From NCBI GenBank assembly GCA_965203915.1, contig OZ241918.1:434001-498000 (forward strand): a DNA stretch of 64,000 nt, written 5' to 3'. Shown piece after piece: positions 1 through 8,635 of this stretch. Below the pieces are notes generated by a model that was not told where the DNA came from, did no database searches, and saw nothing but the letters and a program-made list of their open reading frames with translations. How positions within the stretch are numbered: the stretch's first letter is position 1; the number at the start of each line of letters is the position of its first letter. The position numbers and the translations under genes were made by a program. Origin of the DNA: JASGCL01 sp965203915 (GTDB lineage Bacteria; Pseudomonadota; Alphaproteobacteria; JASGCL01).

Positions 1-1
1 T

Positions 2-775
2 AAAAAATTGATTCATAAGAAGTTTAATTGGCGATTCTTTACCAACGGCGATAGTCAACGCCCCGAATCGGCGGGTATTTTAAACGGCGTGTTGGGCTCG
101 CTGTTGACGATTGCTATTTGTTTTGCGGTTTCTTTTCCCATTGCCATTATGGCTGGCATTTATTTGGAAGAATTTTTTGACGCCAAACATGCGCGACCCT
201 TTTGGCAAAGGTTTTTTAACGTGGTGGAGGTTAACATCAATTCGCTGGCCGCGGTGCCTTCCATCATTTATGGCCTGTTGGGTTTGTCGGTGTTGGTTAA
301 TTTTTTTGGCGTGCCGCGTTCATCCTCTCTTGCGGGGGGGTTGACCCTGGGCTTGATGACCATGCCGCTATTAATTATCGTAACCCGCAGTGCGCTGCGC
401 GCCGTGCCCAATAATATTAGGGAGGCCGCTTTGTCGCTTGGCATTAACCGTTGGCAATTGGTGTTGCATCACCTGTTGCCCCTGTCATTATCGGGTATTT
501 TAACGGGAACGATATTGGGGTTATCGCGTGCCGTGGGCGAAACCGCCCCCTTGATATTGATAGGCATGGTGGCATTTGTTATGTCGGCGGCGACCGATGT
601 AACATCGCCCACCACAACATTGCCCGTCCAGGTTTTTTTGTGGGCCAACCATGCCGACACGGGGTTCATTTATAAAACGGCGGCTGCAATTATTGTTTTG
701 CTTTTTTTGATTTTTCTGATTAACTTAACCGTGATTATTATTCGCCAAAAATGGACAAAACAATCGAGGGTATAA
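2..775 (+). CDS. pstA: Phosphate ABC transporter permease PstA (5' partial)
   Basis: Inner-membrane permease subunit of the Pst high-affinity phosphate importer. The frame is open to the left edge, so the real start lies outside the window; the TTG at 8 is not a convincing start. About five hydrophobic segments of a MetI-like permease fold are visible, with the ATPase-docking EAA loop (REAALSLGINRWQ) around residue 138 of the visible part. One base separates the stop from pstB, and phoU follows, so this is the distal half of a pst operon and pstS and pstC are expected upstream. Identity rests on the fold plus the gene order. Any Pho box would lie outside the window. Confidence 0.95.
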   Translation, partial: KKLIHKKFNWRFFTNGDSQRPESAGILNGVLGSLLTIAICFAVSFPIAIMAGIYLEEFFDAKHARPFWQRFFNVVEVNINSLAAVPSIIYGLLGLSVLVNFFGVPRSSSLAGGLTLGLMTMPLLIIVTRSALRAVPNNIREAALSLGINRWQLVLHHLLPLSLSGILTGTILGLSRAVGETAPLILIGMVAFVMSAATDVTSPTTTLPVQVFLWANHADTGFIYKTAAAIIVLLFLIFLINLTVIIIRQKWTKQSRV

Positions 776-776
776 C

Positions 777-1550
777 ATGACCACAAAAAAATCTTCACCT
801 ATTTTCCAGTGTAATAACCTGTCGGTTTATTATGGTGACAAACAGGCGTTAAAAAATATTACTTTATCCGTGGCTAAAAACAAAATCACGGCTTTGATTG
901 GGCCGTCGGGTTGTGGCAAATCGACATTTTTAAAATCCCTCAACCGCATGAATGACCTGGTTGATAATTGCCATATGACGGGCCAGGTATTGTTGGATGG
1001 TCGCGACATTTACGCCAAGGATACCGACGTGGTGTTGTTGCGTTCACGGGTCGGGATGGTTTTTCAAAAACCAAATCCCTTTGCCAAAAGCATTTATGAC
1101 AATGTTGCCTATGCCCCCAAAATACATGGGTTGGTAAAAAACAAAACCGATACCGATGAAATAGTCGAAACCAGTTTAAAAAAAGCTGGGCTGTGGGATG
1201 AGGTAAAAGATGATTTAAAAAAATCGGGCACCGCCCTGTCGGGTGGGCAACAACAACGTTTGTGCATCGCCCGCACCATCGCCATCAACCCCGATGTTAT
1301 CTTGATGGACGAACCATGTTCGGCGCTTGACCCCATTGCCACGGCAAGGATAGAAGATTTGATGGCCGAATTGGCGAAAAAATATACCATTATTATTGTC
1401 ACCCATTCGATGTCACAGGCGCGGCGGGTTTCCGACATAACTTGTTTTTTTTATTTAGGTGATTTAATAGAAAGTGGTAGGACGGACGATATTTTCGACA
1501 ACCCAAAAGATAAAAAAACATACAATTATATTACGGGAAGGTTTGGCTAA
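777..1550 (+). CDS. pstB: Phosphate ABC transporter ATP-binding protein PstB
   Basis: Cytoplasmic ATPase that drives phosphate import through PstA and PstC. At 257 residues it has the usual family length. Walker A is GPSGCGKST at residues 42-50, the ABC signature LSGGQQQR starts near residue 154, and Walker B with its catalytic Glu is ILMDEP about 20 residues later, followed by the H-loop (VTHS). The QxNPF-like segment (KPNPFAKSIYDNVAYAP) is typical of PstB. The ATG lies one base after the pstA stop with a GAGGG Shine-Dalgarno inside the pstA end. phoU starts two bases after the stop, so the three genes are probably one transcript. Confidence 0.97.
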   Translation: MTTKKSSPIFQCNNLSVYYGDKQALKNITLSVAKNKITALIGPSGCGKSTFLKSLNRMNDLVDNCHMTGQVLLDGRDIYAKDTDVVLLRSRVGMVFQKPNPFAKSIYDNVAYAPKIHGLVKNKTDTDEIVETSLKKAGLWDEVKDDLKKSGTALSGGQQQRLCIARTIAINPDVILMDEPCSALDPIATARIEDLMAELAKKYTIIIVTHSMSQARRVSDITCFFYLGDLIESGRTDDIFDNPKDKKTYNYITGRFG

Positions 1551-1552
1551 AG

Positions 1553-2236
1553 ATGAACAATGGCAATTTAATAAGAAGAGAAGAAGCGCGTGATTTTAAG
1601 CATTTGTTTCAGTTGCTGGAAAAAATGGACAAAATTGCAACCAAAATGGTGAAGGACTTCCTTGACCAGTTGCAACACCCTGAGGGTGCGGCGTTAAAAA
1701 AAATCATGGCCGCCGACCGCGACCTGGATGAATTGGAAATTATTGTCAATGAAGAGGTCATTGCCATTATCAGCCGTTGGCAACCCGTCGCCAACGATCT
1801 GCGCATGATGATGGCGGCGATAAAAATTGCCACGGCATTCGAACGCATCGGCGACTATATCCATAGCAATTCTAACAAGATTATTTTTTCGTTAGAAAAT
1901 GGTTTGAATCCCAAATCCATCAATATTAAGGCTTTAGGCAACCTGGGGGTGAGGATTGTTGCCTTGATGAGTTTGGTGTCGCAAGATATAAAAAATCATG
2001 CCAGTAACAATGCCGAAAAAATAATGGCGGAGGATTTTTTGATAGATAAAATATACGGCGAATTATATAGGGAAAGTTTGCAGTCCGACGGCAAAACGCC
2101 CATCGCGGGGGTTATCAAAACAGTGATGATAGCAAAATACCTGGAACGGATAGGGGACCAGTTAAGAAATATCGCCGAGGCCTTGCTCTACGCGACCGAG
2201 GGTAAATTGCCCCTTCCTGAACGCGGGCAATTTTAA
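1553..2236 (+). CDS. phoU: Phosphate signalling protein PhoU
   Basis: Peripheral regulator that couples Pst transporter activity to the PhoR/PhoB two-component system and restrains phosphate uptake. At 227 residues it is all-helical with the two PhoU repeats, each carrying an acidic, metal-binding type helix (ATAFERIGDYIHSN near residue 95 and IAKYLERIGDQLRNI near residue 195). It starts two bases after pstB, and a GGAAGG element inside the pstB end can serve as ribosome site. No phoB or phoR follows; the next gene is convergent after only 12 bases. Confidence 0.95.
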   Translation: MNNGNLIRREEARDFKHLFQLLEKMDKIATKMVKDFLDQLQHPEGAALKKIMAADRDLDELEIIVNEEVIAIISRWQPVANDLRMMMAAIKIATAFERIGDYIHSNSNKIIFSLENGLNPKSINIKALGNLGVRIVALMSLVSQDIKNHASNNAEKIMAEDFLIDKIYGELYRESLQSDGKTPIAGVIKTVMIAKYLERIGDQLRNIAEALLYATEGKLPLPERGQF

Positions 2237-2248
2237 TTACTGCTGGCT

Positions 2249-3172
2249 TTATTTTATTTCTTTGCTTAAAAAATAAGCATAGGCATCTTTGATACCATCG
2301 ACCAAAGATTTGGTGGGCTTAAATCCCAAATCATGAAAAAATTGCGAATCCATTATTTTTTGTTTCATGCCAATTGGTTTGTCTAGCAAAAATTGCCATG
2401 TGCCTTGAAAACCCAGCACCTTGGCGGTGGCTTGGTAATAATCTAAAATACTAATATCATGGTTAACCCCAACATTGGTCACGGCGGGTAATTTTTCAAT
2501 ATGCAACAAAGCGAACCAAATGGCGCCCGCCAAATCAAACGCTGACATTAATTCGCGCCGCGCCGTGCCGTCGCCCCATAATTCAACGCTCACTTTTTTT
2601 TCTTGGACGGCGTGATGAATTTTTCTAATAACCCCCGCAGGAAAATGGGAAGTTACGGCATCGAAGTTATCATAACGGCCAAACAAATTGGGCGGGATGA
2701 GGGTTTTATATTGCAAGCCAGTATTTTGTTCGGCAAAAAATTGACATAATTTTAAGACAGACATTTTGGCCAAGCCATAACCTTCGTTGGTGGGCTCGAA
2801 TGGCCCGCTCAACATCGATGCTTCCTTCAACGGGTTGGGCGCCATTTTGGGATAAATGCAAGAGCTTCCCAAATTGATTAATTTCTTTATTCCCAATTCT
2901 TTGGCGGCCAACACAACATTTTTTCCCATTTCAAAATTTTCGATTAAAAAATCGGCCTGCGCGCTAAGGTTGGCGACAATCCCGCCAACCTTTCCCGCGG
3001 TATGAATAACCGCATCGGGCGCGACATCCTTCATGGCTTGCTTAACGCTACGAAAATCGAGGAGGTCAACCTCCGCCCTTGCTGGCGCGGTGATGACATG
3101 GCTGCCCGCAAGCGGATGTTCGCGACTGTTGCGTCCCACCATGCCGCGACCGCCCGTTAAAAAAATTTTCAT
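2249..3172 (-). CDS. fcl: GDP-L-fucose synthase
   Basis: Cytosolic NADPH-dependent epimerase-reductase that turns GDP-4-keto-6-deoxymannose into GDP-L-fucose for surface polysaccharide. The 307-residue extended SDR opens with the Rossmann motif GGRGMVGR. The catalytic Ser and Cys lie in GSSCIYP, the Tyr-Lys pair in YGLAK, and the family His in SHFPAG after GRYDNF. It starts five bases after the gmd stop on the same strand, so gmd-fcl form one operon and act in sequence. Nothing looks damaged. The symbol is well supported by motifs and neighbour. Confidence 0.95.
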   Translation of the reverse strand: MKIFLTGGRGMVGRNSREHPLAGSHVITAPARAEVDLLDFRSVKQAMKDVAPDAVIHTAGKVGGIVANLSAQADFLIENFEMGKNVVLAAKELGIKKLINLGSSCIYPKMAPNPLKEASMLSGPFEPTNEGYGLAKMSVLKLCQFFAEQNTGLQYKTLIPPNLFGRYDNFDAVTSHFPAGVIRKIHHAVQEKKVSVELWGDGTARRELMSAFDLAGAIWFALLHIEKLPAVTNVGVNHDISILDYYQATAKVLGFQGTWQFLLDKPIGMKQKIMDSQFFHDLGFKPTKSLVDGIKDAYAYFLSKEIK

Positions 3173-3177
3173 GATAG

Positions 3178-4215
3178 TTATATTTTCTTTGCTTGCGCCA
3201 AATCAACTTCCGTCATTTCCTTGACCAATTGGGCAAAAGAAATTTTGGGCTGCCAATTTAATTTGCTTTTTGCTTTGCTGGCATCGCCTAACAATGTTTC
3301 AACCTCGGTCGGGCGGAAATATCGTTGGTCCACTTTAACTATTTCTTGGCCATTGCACAACCCAACTTCGTTTACGCCCTTGCCTTGCCAATCTATTTTC
3401 ATACCCAACTCTTTGCCAACCAATTCGACAAATTCCCTTACCGAATGTTGTTCGCCCGTGGCGATAACAAAATCTTCGGGCTTGGGTTGTTGCAACATCA
3501 ACCACATGGCTTCGACGTAATCTTTGGCATGACCCCAATCGCGCAAGGCATCCAAATTACCAAGGTAGAGGGTTTTTTGTTTGCCCAATTTTATTCTGGC
3601 CAAGGCGCGGGTTATTTTACGGGTGACGAAGGTTTCGCCCCTGATGGGCGATTCGTGATTAAACAAAATACCATTGCAAGCAAAAATACCATAGGCTTCG
3701 CGATAATTAACGGTTATCCAATAGGCATATAATTTGGCCGCGGCATAGGGGCTGCGTGGATAAAATGGCGTGGTTTCACTTTGTGCTTCTTTATAAATGC
3801 CACCATAAAGTTCGGAGGTTGAGGCCTGATAATAACGCGTGGTTTTTTCTAAGCCCAAGGTGCGGATAGCCTCCAGCAAACGTAGCGCCCCCATGGCATC
3901 CGAATTGGCGGTGTATTCTGGTTCTTCGAACGATACGGCGACGTGGCTTTGTGCCGCCAGGTTATAAACTTCATCGGGTCTAACCTTAGATAAAATATGA
4001 ATAAGGCTTGATGAATCGGTCATGTCGCCATGGTGCAGGTGGAAATGGGTTTGCCCTTCATGCTCGTCATGAAATAAATGGTCAATGCGCGCGGTATTAA
4101 ACAGTGAGGTGCGACGTTTGATGCCATGCACTTCATAACCTTTGTTTAATAAAAATTCTGCCAGGTAGGCACCGTCCTGTCCCGTAACCCCTGTTATAAC
4201 TGCTTTTTTACCCAT
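3178..4215 (-). CDS. gmd: GDP-mannose 4,6-dehydratase
   Basis: Converts GDP-D-mannose to GDP-4-keto-6-deoxy-D-mannose, the first committed step to GDP-L-fucose (or GDP-rhamnose and relatives). The 345 residues carry TGVTGQDGAYLAE at the N-terminus, the catalytic Thr and Glu in STSELYG, and the Tyr-x3-Lys in YAAAK, all as expected for Gmd. First gene of a minus-strand operon with fcl, divergent from manC, which supplies its substrate. A plausible promoter reads TTGTCA (complement of 4245-4250), 17 bases, TAAAGA (complement of 4222-4227). Confidence 0.97.
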   Translation of the reverse strand: MGKKAVITGVTGQDGAYLAEFLLNKGYEVHGIKRRTSLFNTARIDHLFHDEHEGQTHFHLHHGDMTDSSSLIHILSKVRPDEVYNLAAQSHVAVSFEEPEYTANSDAMGALRLLEAIRTLGLEKTTRYYQASTSELYGGIYKEAQSETTPFYPRSPYAAAKLYAYWITVNYREAYGIFACNGILFNHESPIRGETFVTRKITRALARIKLGKQKTLYLGNLDALRDWGHAKDYVEAMWLMLQQPKPEDFVIATGEQHSVREFVELVGKELGMKIDWQGKGVNEVGLCNGQEIVKVDQRYFRPTEVETLLGDASKAKSKLNWQPKISFAQLVKEMTEVDLAQAKKI

Positions 4216-4221
4216 GGTAAG

Positions 4222-4250
4222 TCTTTAGCCAAATTACTTTTATTTGACAA
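4222..4250 (-). promoter_or_regulatory. Predicted promoter of gmd-fcl
   Basis: On the minus strand a -35-like TTGTCA (4250-4245) and -10-like TAAAGA (4227-4222) are separated by exactly 17 bases and lie just upstream of the gmd start at 4215, giving a very short leader. Prediction from sequence only. Confidence 0.45.
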
Positions 4251-4312
4251 CTTGTTATTTGGTAGAGGGCGGGCGGGGCAAGCGGGACGGCGTTGACGAT
4301 GCCCTTAATTTA

Positions 4313-4341
4313 TTGACAAGCAAGGCGCAATTTTATAAATA
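4313..4341 (+). promoter_or_regulatory. Predicted promoter of manC
   Basis: A perfect TTGACA (4313-4318) is followed after 17 bases by TAAATA (4336-4341); an overlapping TATAAA at 4334 gives a 15-base spacer. It lies directly before the manC start at 4353, so the mRNA leader would be very short. Confidence 0.45.
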
Positions 4342-4352
4342 CCTTAGGGATT

Positions 4353-5921
4353 ATGGAAACTATTTATCCTGTTTTGTTGTGCGGCGGTGTTGGTAGCAGA
4401 CTTTGGCCATTATCGCGCCAAGCCAAGCCAAAACAATTTTTGTCGCTGCTGGATAAAGAACAAAGCCTGTTTCAATCAACCATCGCACGGTTAAAAAATT
4501 TTTCTCACCAAGCCAATGTTTATAACGGTTTTGCCATCGGCGAAATGACCTGTATCGGGGCGGGCATGGTGGATGGCGTCATGGCGCACCAATTTTTTAT
4601 CTATGAACAATTACAAGCCATGGGGACGACCGCCAATATATTATTGGAACCCATGGCGCGCGATTCGGGACCCGCGATATTGGCGGCTTGCCTGCATCAT
4701 CAGCAACAGGTTGATGATAAACATGGCGCCTTGTTGATATTGCCTTGCGACCATTATATTGAACATCCCCAAGAATTTTACCGATCCTTGGCGGTGGCGA
4801 TGGAAAAATTAAACACCGAGAGAGATGCCATTGTTACATTTGGTATTATGCCCCATGCGGCGTCAAAAAATTATGGTTATATTTTACCCGATGCAAAACA
4901 GGCAGGAAAAAATCAGGGGGATAAAAAACAGGGGGATAAAAACATAGACTGCCTGCCCGTTACAACATTCAAAGAAAAGCCAGATGAAAAAACCGCGCAA
5001 CATTATATCGAACAGGGTTATTTGTGGAACAGTGGTATATTTTTATTTTATCCCGAAACCGTTATTGCCGCTTACCAACGGCTGCAACCCGATACTTACA
5101 AAGAAGTGCTGGCGGCGGTAACGGGCATGGTGCGCGACCCATCGCCGCAATGGCCATTTTGGTGGTTGGTGGAGGAAGCCTATAAAAAAATCAAACCCTT
5201 GTCGTTTGATTATGCCATCATGGAAAAAAACAAAAAAAACTTTGTGGTGACCATGAACAAAAACAGCAATTGGGGCTGGTCGGACCTTGGTAGTTTTGAT
5301 GAAATAAAACGCCTTCATCAACAGGATAAGGATGGCAATGCCATTCACCAAGTCGACGACAAAACCCCGCCCGTTGTTCTGCATCAATCAACCAACAATT
5401 TGGTGATGAACAGCGGCGGGCAAACCATTGCCCTGTTGGGGGTGGAGGATAAGGCGGTTATCGCCACCAAGGATGCCTTGTTGGTGGCCGATTGGCAATA
5501 TCTGTCGGAAATGAAAGAATTGGTAAAAAAATTACAAGCAGGCAACGGCAACATCACCGCCCATCACAGCGCCGTCACCCGCCCATGGGGTTATTATGAA
5601 TCGCTCAAGGTTGATGATGGTTATCAAGTAAAAAAATTGTTTTTAAAACCTGGCGCCAAAATCTCGCTCCAGAAGCATCGCCACCGTTCGGAACATTGGG
5701 TGGTGGTCAAGGGCAAGGCCAAGGTAACCCTGGGCGATAGCGCCGAAACCTTGCAAGAAAAAATTTTATTGGCCAACCAATCGATCTATTTGCCCGTTGG
5801 CATTATTCACCGTTTGGAAAATATCGGCGAAGGCGATTTGGAATTGATAGAGGTGCAGACAGGAAGTTATTTGGGTGAAGACGATATTGAACGTATCGAG
5901 GATATTTATCGCCGCAAATAA
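4353..5921 (+). CDS. manC: Mannose-1-phosphate guanylyltransferase / mannose-6-phosphate isomerase
   Basis: Bifunctional type II enzyme that makes GDP-mannose from mannose-1-phosphate and GTP and also isomerises fructose-6-phosphate to mannose-6-phosphate. The nucleotidyltransferase domain begins with GGVGSRLWPLSR and contains the sugar-binding FKEKP; the C-terminal cupin domain, from about residue 420, carries the metal ligands in SLQKHRHRSEHW. Length (522) fits a slightly enlarged family member. An Asn/Gln/Asp/Lys-rich insertion just before FKEKP contains a tandem QGDKK-QGDKN repeat from a 15-bp DNA duplication at 4914-4943. It feeds gmd and fcl, which diverge from it. Confidence 0.96.
   Translation: METIYPVLLCGGVGSRLWPLSRQAKPKQFLSLLDKEQSLFQSTIARLKNFSHQANVYNGFAIGEMTCIGAGMVDGVMAHQFFIYEQLQAMGTTANILLEPMARDSGPAILAACLHHQQQVDDKHGALLILPCDHYIEHPQEFYRSLAVAMEKLNTERDAIVTFGIMPHAASKNYGYILPDAKQAGKNQGDKKQGDKNIDCLPVTTFKEKPDEKTAQHYIEQGYLWNSGIFLFYPETVIAAYQRLQPDTYKEVLAAVTGMVRDPSPQWPFWWLVEEAYKKIKPLSFDYAIMEKNKKNFVVTMNKNSNWGWSDLGSFDEIKRLHQQDKDGNAIHQVDDKTPPVVLHQSTNNLVMNSGGQTIALLGVEDKAVIATKDALLVADWQYLSEMKELVKKLQAGNGNITAHHSAVTRPWGYYESLKVDDGYQVKKLFLKPGAKISLQKHRHRSEHWVVVKGKAKVTLGDSAETLQEKILLANQSIYLPVGIIHRLENIGEGDLELIEVQTGSYLGEDDIERIEDIYRRK
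4914..4943 (+). repeat. 15-bp tandem duplication inside manC
   Basis: Two copies (4914-4928 and 4929-4943) of a 15-base unit starting CAGGGGGATAAAA differ only at the last base. They add five residues in frame (QGDKK, QGDKN) to a surface loop of the nucleotidyltransferase domain. Confidence 0.9.
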
Positions 5922-5938
5922 TATTTGCAATTGTTGTA

Positions 5939-7714
5939 TTAACGATACAATTTATCCAACGCTGTTTTATATTGCTTCAACACGTTTTGACGGCGCAATT
6001 TTAAAGTGGGCGACAGACATTCATTTTGAATGGTGAAATCTTCGCTGGCAATGATAAATTTTCTTATTTTTTCAAAATTGGCCAAATTTTTATTGGCGTG
6101 AGTCACGGCTTCCTGCACCTGTTCTTCGACGGTTAATTTGTTTTTGTGTTTGGGGTTCAACCCATCCTTATCAATCACCAACACCGCCGTCAGGTATGGT
6201 TTTTTTTCGCCATAAACCATGGCCTGTTTGATACAATTTTCTAATTGCAAAATATTTTCTACACGCTGCGGCGCAATATTTTCGCCGCCGCTGTTGACAA
6301 TAATATCTTTTTTGCGGTCGGTGATGACAAGATGCCCGTTGTCTATTTTGCCAATATCACCAGTTTTTAAATAACCCTCGCTGTTAAAGGCTTCCTTGGT
6401 TGCCTTGGTGTCTTTCCAATATCCCTTCATCAGGGTCGGGCCCTTTAATAAAATTTCACCATCGGGGGCAATTTTTACTTCCAACCCTTTGATAGGCACC
6501 CCGACCGAATCCATCCTTTCGTCAAATGGTAAATTGACGGTGGCGGCGATAGAGGCCTCGGTCAGGCCATAGCCCTGCAACACGCGTAGCCCCAGGGAAT
6601 TGATGAATGCCCCGACATCGGGGTTAAGCGGTGCGCCGCCCGAAATAAAAACTTTCAATCGGCCGCCAAATGATTTTTTTATTTTGCGCCGCACGATAAA
6701 TGATAAGAAAAAATTATTACATTTTTCTTTGAAGGTTAACGGTTCATATTTCGCCTTTTTCATGCCCAGGGCAATGGTGTGGGTTAATAGTTTTTTTGCA
6801 AAGGGTTTTTGTTTTTCCATGCGGGTGATAATGCGGGTGCGTAACGCCTCATAAAGGCGTGGCACGGCGGTGATGATGGTCGGTTTTACCTCCACCATGT
6901 TTTGTGATAATTTTTCTAAACTTTCTGCAAAATATACCCGCGCCCCCAAATTGACGGCGATGGCGGTGACAACATTAAATTCGTAGCAATGGCTTAAGGG
7001 CAGGAAAGATAAAAACGATTCCTTGTTCATTTGAAATTTGGGGATACGTTCGAACAGCGGCATCAAGCCATCTATCACCGCCAATTGGGCGGCGTGGGTT
7101 AGCATGACCCCCTTCGGCAAACCTGACGTGCCCGAGGTGTAGAGAATAGCCGAAATTTTGTTGGGTAAGATAGCCGCGGCGCGTTCGCTTAATAATACCT
7201 TATCGCCATGCACGCCGCCACCGCTGTGGATTCGTTGGGTGCCGTGGGTAATTTGTGAAAAATAATAGAACTTGCTGCTGCTGGGTATATTTTGCGCAAT
7301 ATCGCCAGAAAAACCAATGATATGTTTTACCTTACGCTTCATATATGGCACATCGGCTTGCTTAAAAAGTTGCTTGTTAGAAATAATGGCGACGCTTATT
7401 TCGGCGTCCTGCAAAATATGATTCATGTTGTCGGCGGCAATGCCAGGCATCACGGGCACGGGTATACCGCCCATTGCCCAAATGGCATAGAGGCTGATAA
7501 CCCATTCGGGCCTGTTTTCTGACAATATCATGATGCGGGGCTCGACCCCCAAATTCATCTGTTCCAAATATTGTGCTAAAAAATTGACGCGTTTGGCAAT
7601 TTCCTGCCATGATAGGCCTTGCCAATAACTGCCGTTGGCTTTGTCAAACAGCCACGGGCTTTTTTGGTATTTGTTTGCTTGCTTTAAAAAAAGAGATAAA
7701 AGATTATTGACCAT
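5939..7714 (-). CDS. Long-chain fatty acid--CoA ligase (AMP-forming)
   Basis: Adenylate-forming enzyme that activates long-chain fatty acids to acyl-CoA for membrane lipid synthesis or degradation. The 591-residue protein has the AMP-binding P-loop YTSGTSGLPKG near residue 195, the GYGLTEAS motif (A5), the A7 region GYLKTGDIG and the hinge DRKKDIIVNSGGENI. It resembles the FadD15 / eukaryotic ACSL branch rather than E. coli FadD, since it contains a long insertion after the P-loop and ends with the LSPTLKLRR region. It ends 18 bases from the convergent manC stop and lies downstream of pabC on the same strand. Substrate length is inferred from family only. Confidence 0.88.
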   Translation of the reverse strand: MVNNLLSLFLKQANKYQKSPWLFDKANGSYWQGLSWQEIAKRVNFLAQYLEQMNLGVEPRIMILSENRPEWVISLYAIWAMGGIPVPVMPGIAADNMNHILQDAEISVAIISNKQLFKQADVPYMKRKVKHIIGFSGDIAQNIPSSSKFYYFSQITHGTQRIHSGGGVHGDKVLLSERAAAILPNKISAILYTSGTSGLPKGVMLTHAAQLAVIDGLMPLFERIPKFQMNKESFLSFLPLSHCYEFNVVTAIAVNLGARVYFAESLEKLSQNMVEVKPTIITAVPRLYEALRTRIITRMEKQKPFAKKLLTHTIALGMKKAKYEPLTFKEKCNNFFLSFIVRRKIKKSFGGRLKVFISGGAPLNPDVGAFINSLGLRVLQGYGLTEASIAATVNLPFDERMDSVGVPIKGLEVKIAPDGEILLKGPTLMKGYWKDTKATKEAFNSEGYLKTGDIGKIDNGHLVITDRKKDIIVNSGGENIAPQRVENILQLENCIKQAMVYGEKKPYLTAVLVIDKDGLNPKHKNKLTVEEQVQEAVTHANKNLANFEKIRKFIIASEDFTIQNECLSPTLKLRRQNVLKQYKTALDKLYR

Positions 7715-7745
7715 GTATCGTTTGCATTGTTGGCGGGGTTATTTG

Positions 7746-8630
7746 TTATAGCTCAGTCATTTCATTTTCGCAATAAATAGGTTGTAATTTTTTATATATT
7801 TCTAATGCTACAGGTTGTGCTGGTAATACCCGCCCGTTTATACTGCCTATCGGCTGTAAACCCAAACTATTGCTGATAAAACCCGCCGCAATATTATCTA
7901 TCATGGCGGGGGTGATACTCCGTTCGGTCACCACCAAGCTATTGCTTGATAATATATTGCTGCGCGCCAAACCGTGAACCATGCCATCGCTCAATGGCGG
8001 GGTATACCAAACATCGTCCAACAATAAAAAAATATTGCCCACGGTGCTGCAGATGATATTGCCATCGCCATTTATTAATAACCCATCTTGCGCGCCCTGT
8101 TGCTGGGCCAAATTTTTTGCGACCATGTTGTCGCCATAACCCCCCAACCATTTGATGGCCGATAGGGGCGAGCGATTGTTTTTTTGCACGTTGGTAACTA
8201 TCACCGCCAATCCTTCGCTCGGGGTGGCGAGCAGGGGCAGGGGGTGATGATGGATGGTCATAACAACCGTCGGGTGCGCGGGTGGGGGAATCACCAAACC
8301 CCGTTGATGGCTGACGCCGCGCGACAGGGTAAGGCGCAAGGCATATTGTAGGTTTTTTTGGCAATGGTTGGCATGATATAGTTTTTCTATATCCGCCCGC
8401 CACAGGTCAGGCGGAATAATATGGTTGATGGATAAAATCTTGGCACCCCTTGCCAAGCGATGGACATGTTGGGTCAGCCAACAGGGCGCGCCATTTTTTA
8501 TCAAGATGGTTTCAAACACCCCGTCCGCCAATAAAAAACCACGGTCAAGCACCGACAGGGCGGGTTGCGCCAGGGGGAGCAGGTTGCCATGAACCAAGCA
8601 AGAATCGATAGGGTGAAGCATGTTATCCAT
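7746..8630 (-). CDS. pabC: Aminodeoxychorismate lyase-like class IV aminotransferase
   Basis: PLP fold type IV protein of 294 residues. With the upstream fused PabA-PabB it would release pyruvate from 4-amino-4-deoxychorismate to give p-aminobenzoate for folate. Supporting features are LLADGVFETILIKNG near the N-terminus, a candidate PLP lysine in SAIKWLGGYG, and the C-terminal block TPPLSDGMVHGLAR. Its start lies five bases after the pabAB stop. Branched-chain or D-amino acid aminotransferases share this fold, so the assignment leans on operon context. The usual Glu of the xxExxxSNxF block is replaced (CSTVGNIF), which is a mild oddity. Confidence 0.8.
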   Translation of the reverse strand: MDNMLHPIDSCLVHGNLLPLAQPALSVLDRGFLLADGVFETILIKNGAPCWLTQHVHRLARGAKILSINHIIPPDLWRADIEKLYHANHCQKNLQYALRLTLSRGVSHQRGLVIPPPAHPTVVMTIHHHPLPLLATPSEGLAVIVTNVQKNNRSPLSAIKWLGGYGDNMVAKNLAQQQGAQDGLLINGDGNIICSTVGNIFLLLDDVWYTPPLSDGMVHGLARSNILSSNSLVVTERSITPAMIDNIAAGFISNSLGLQPIGSINGRVLPAQPVALEIYKKLQPIYCENEMTEL

Positions 8631-8635
8631 TTTTT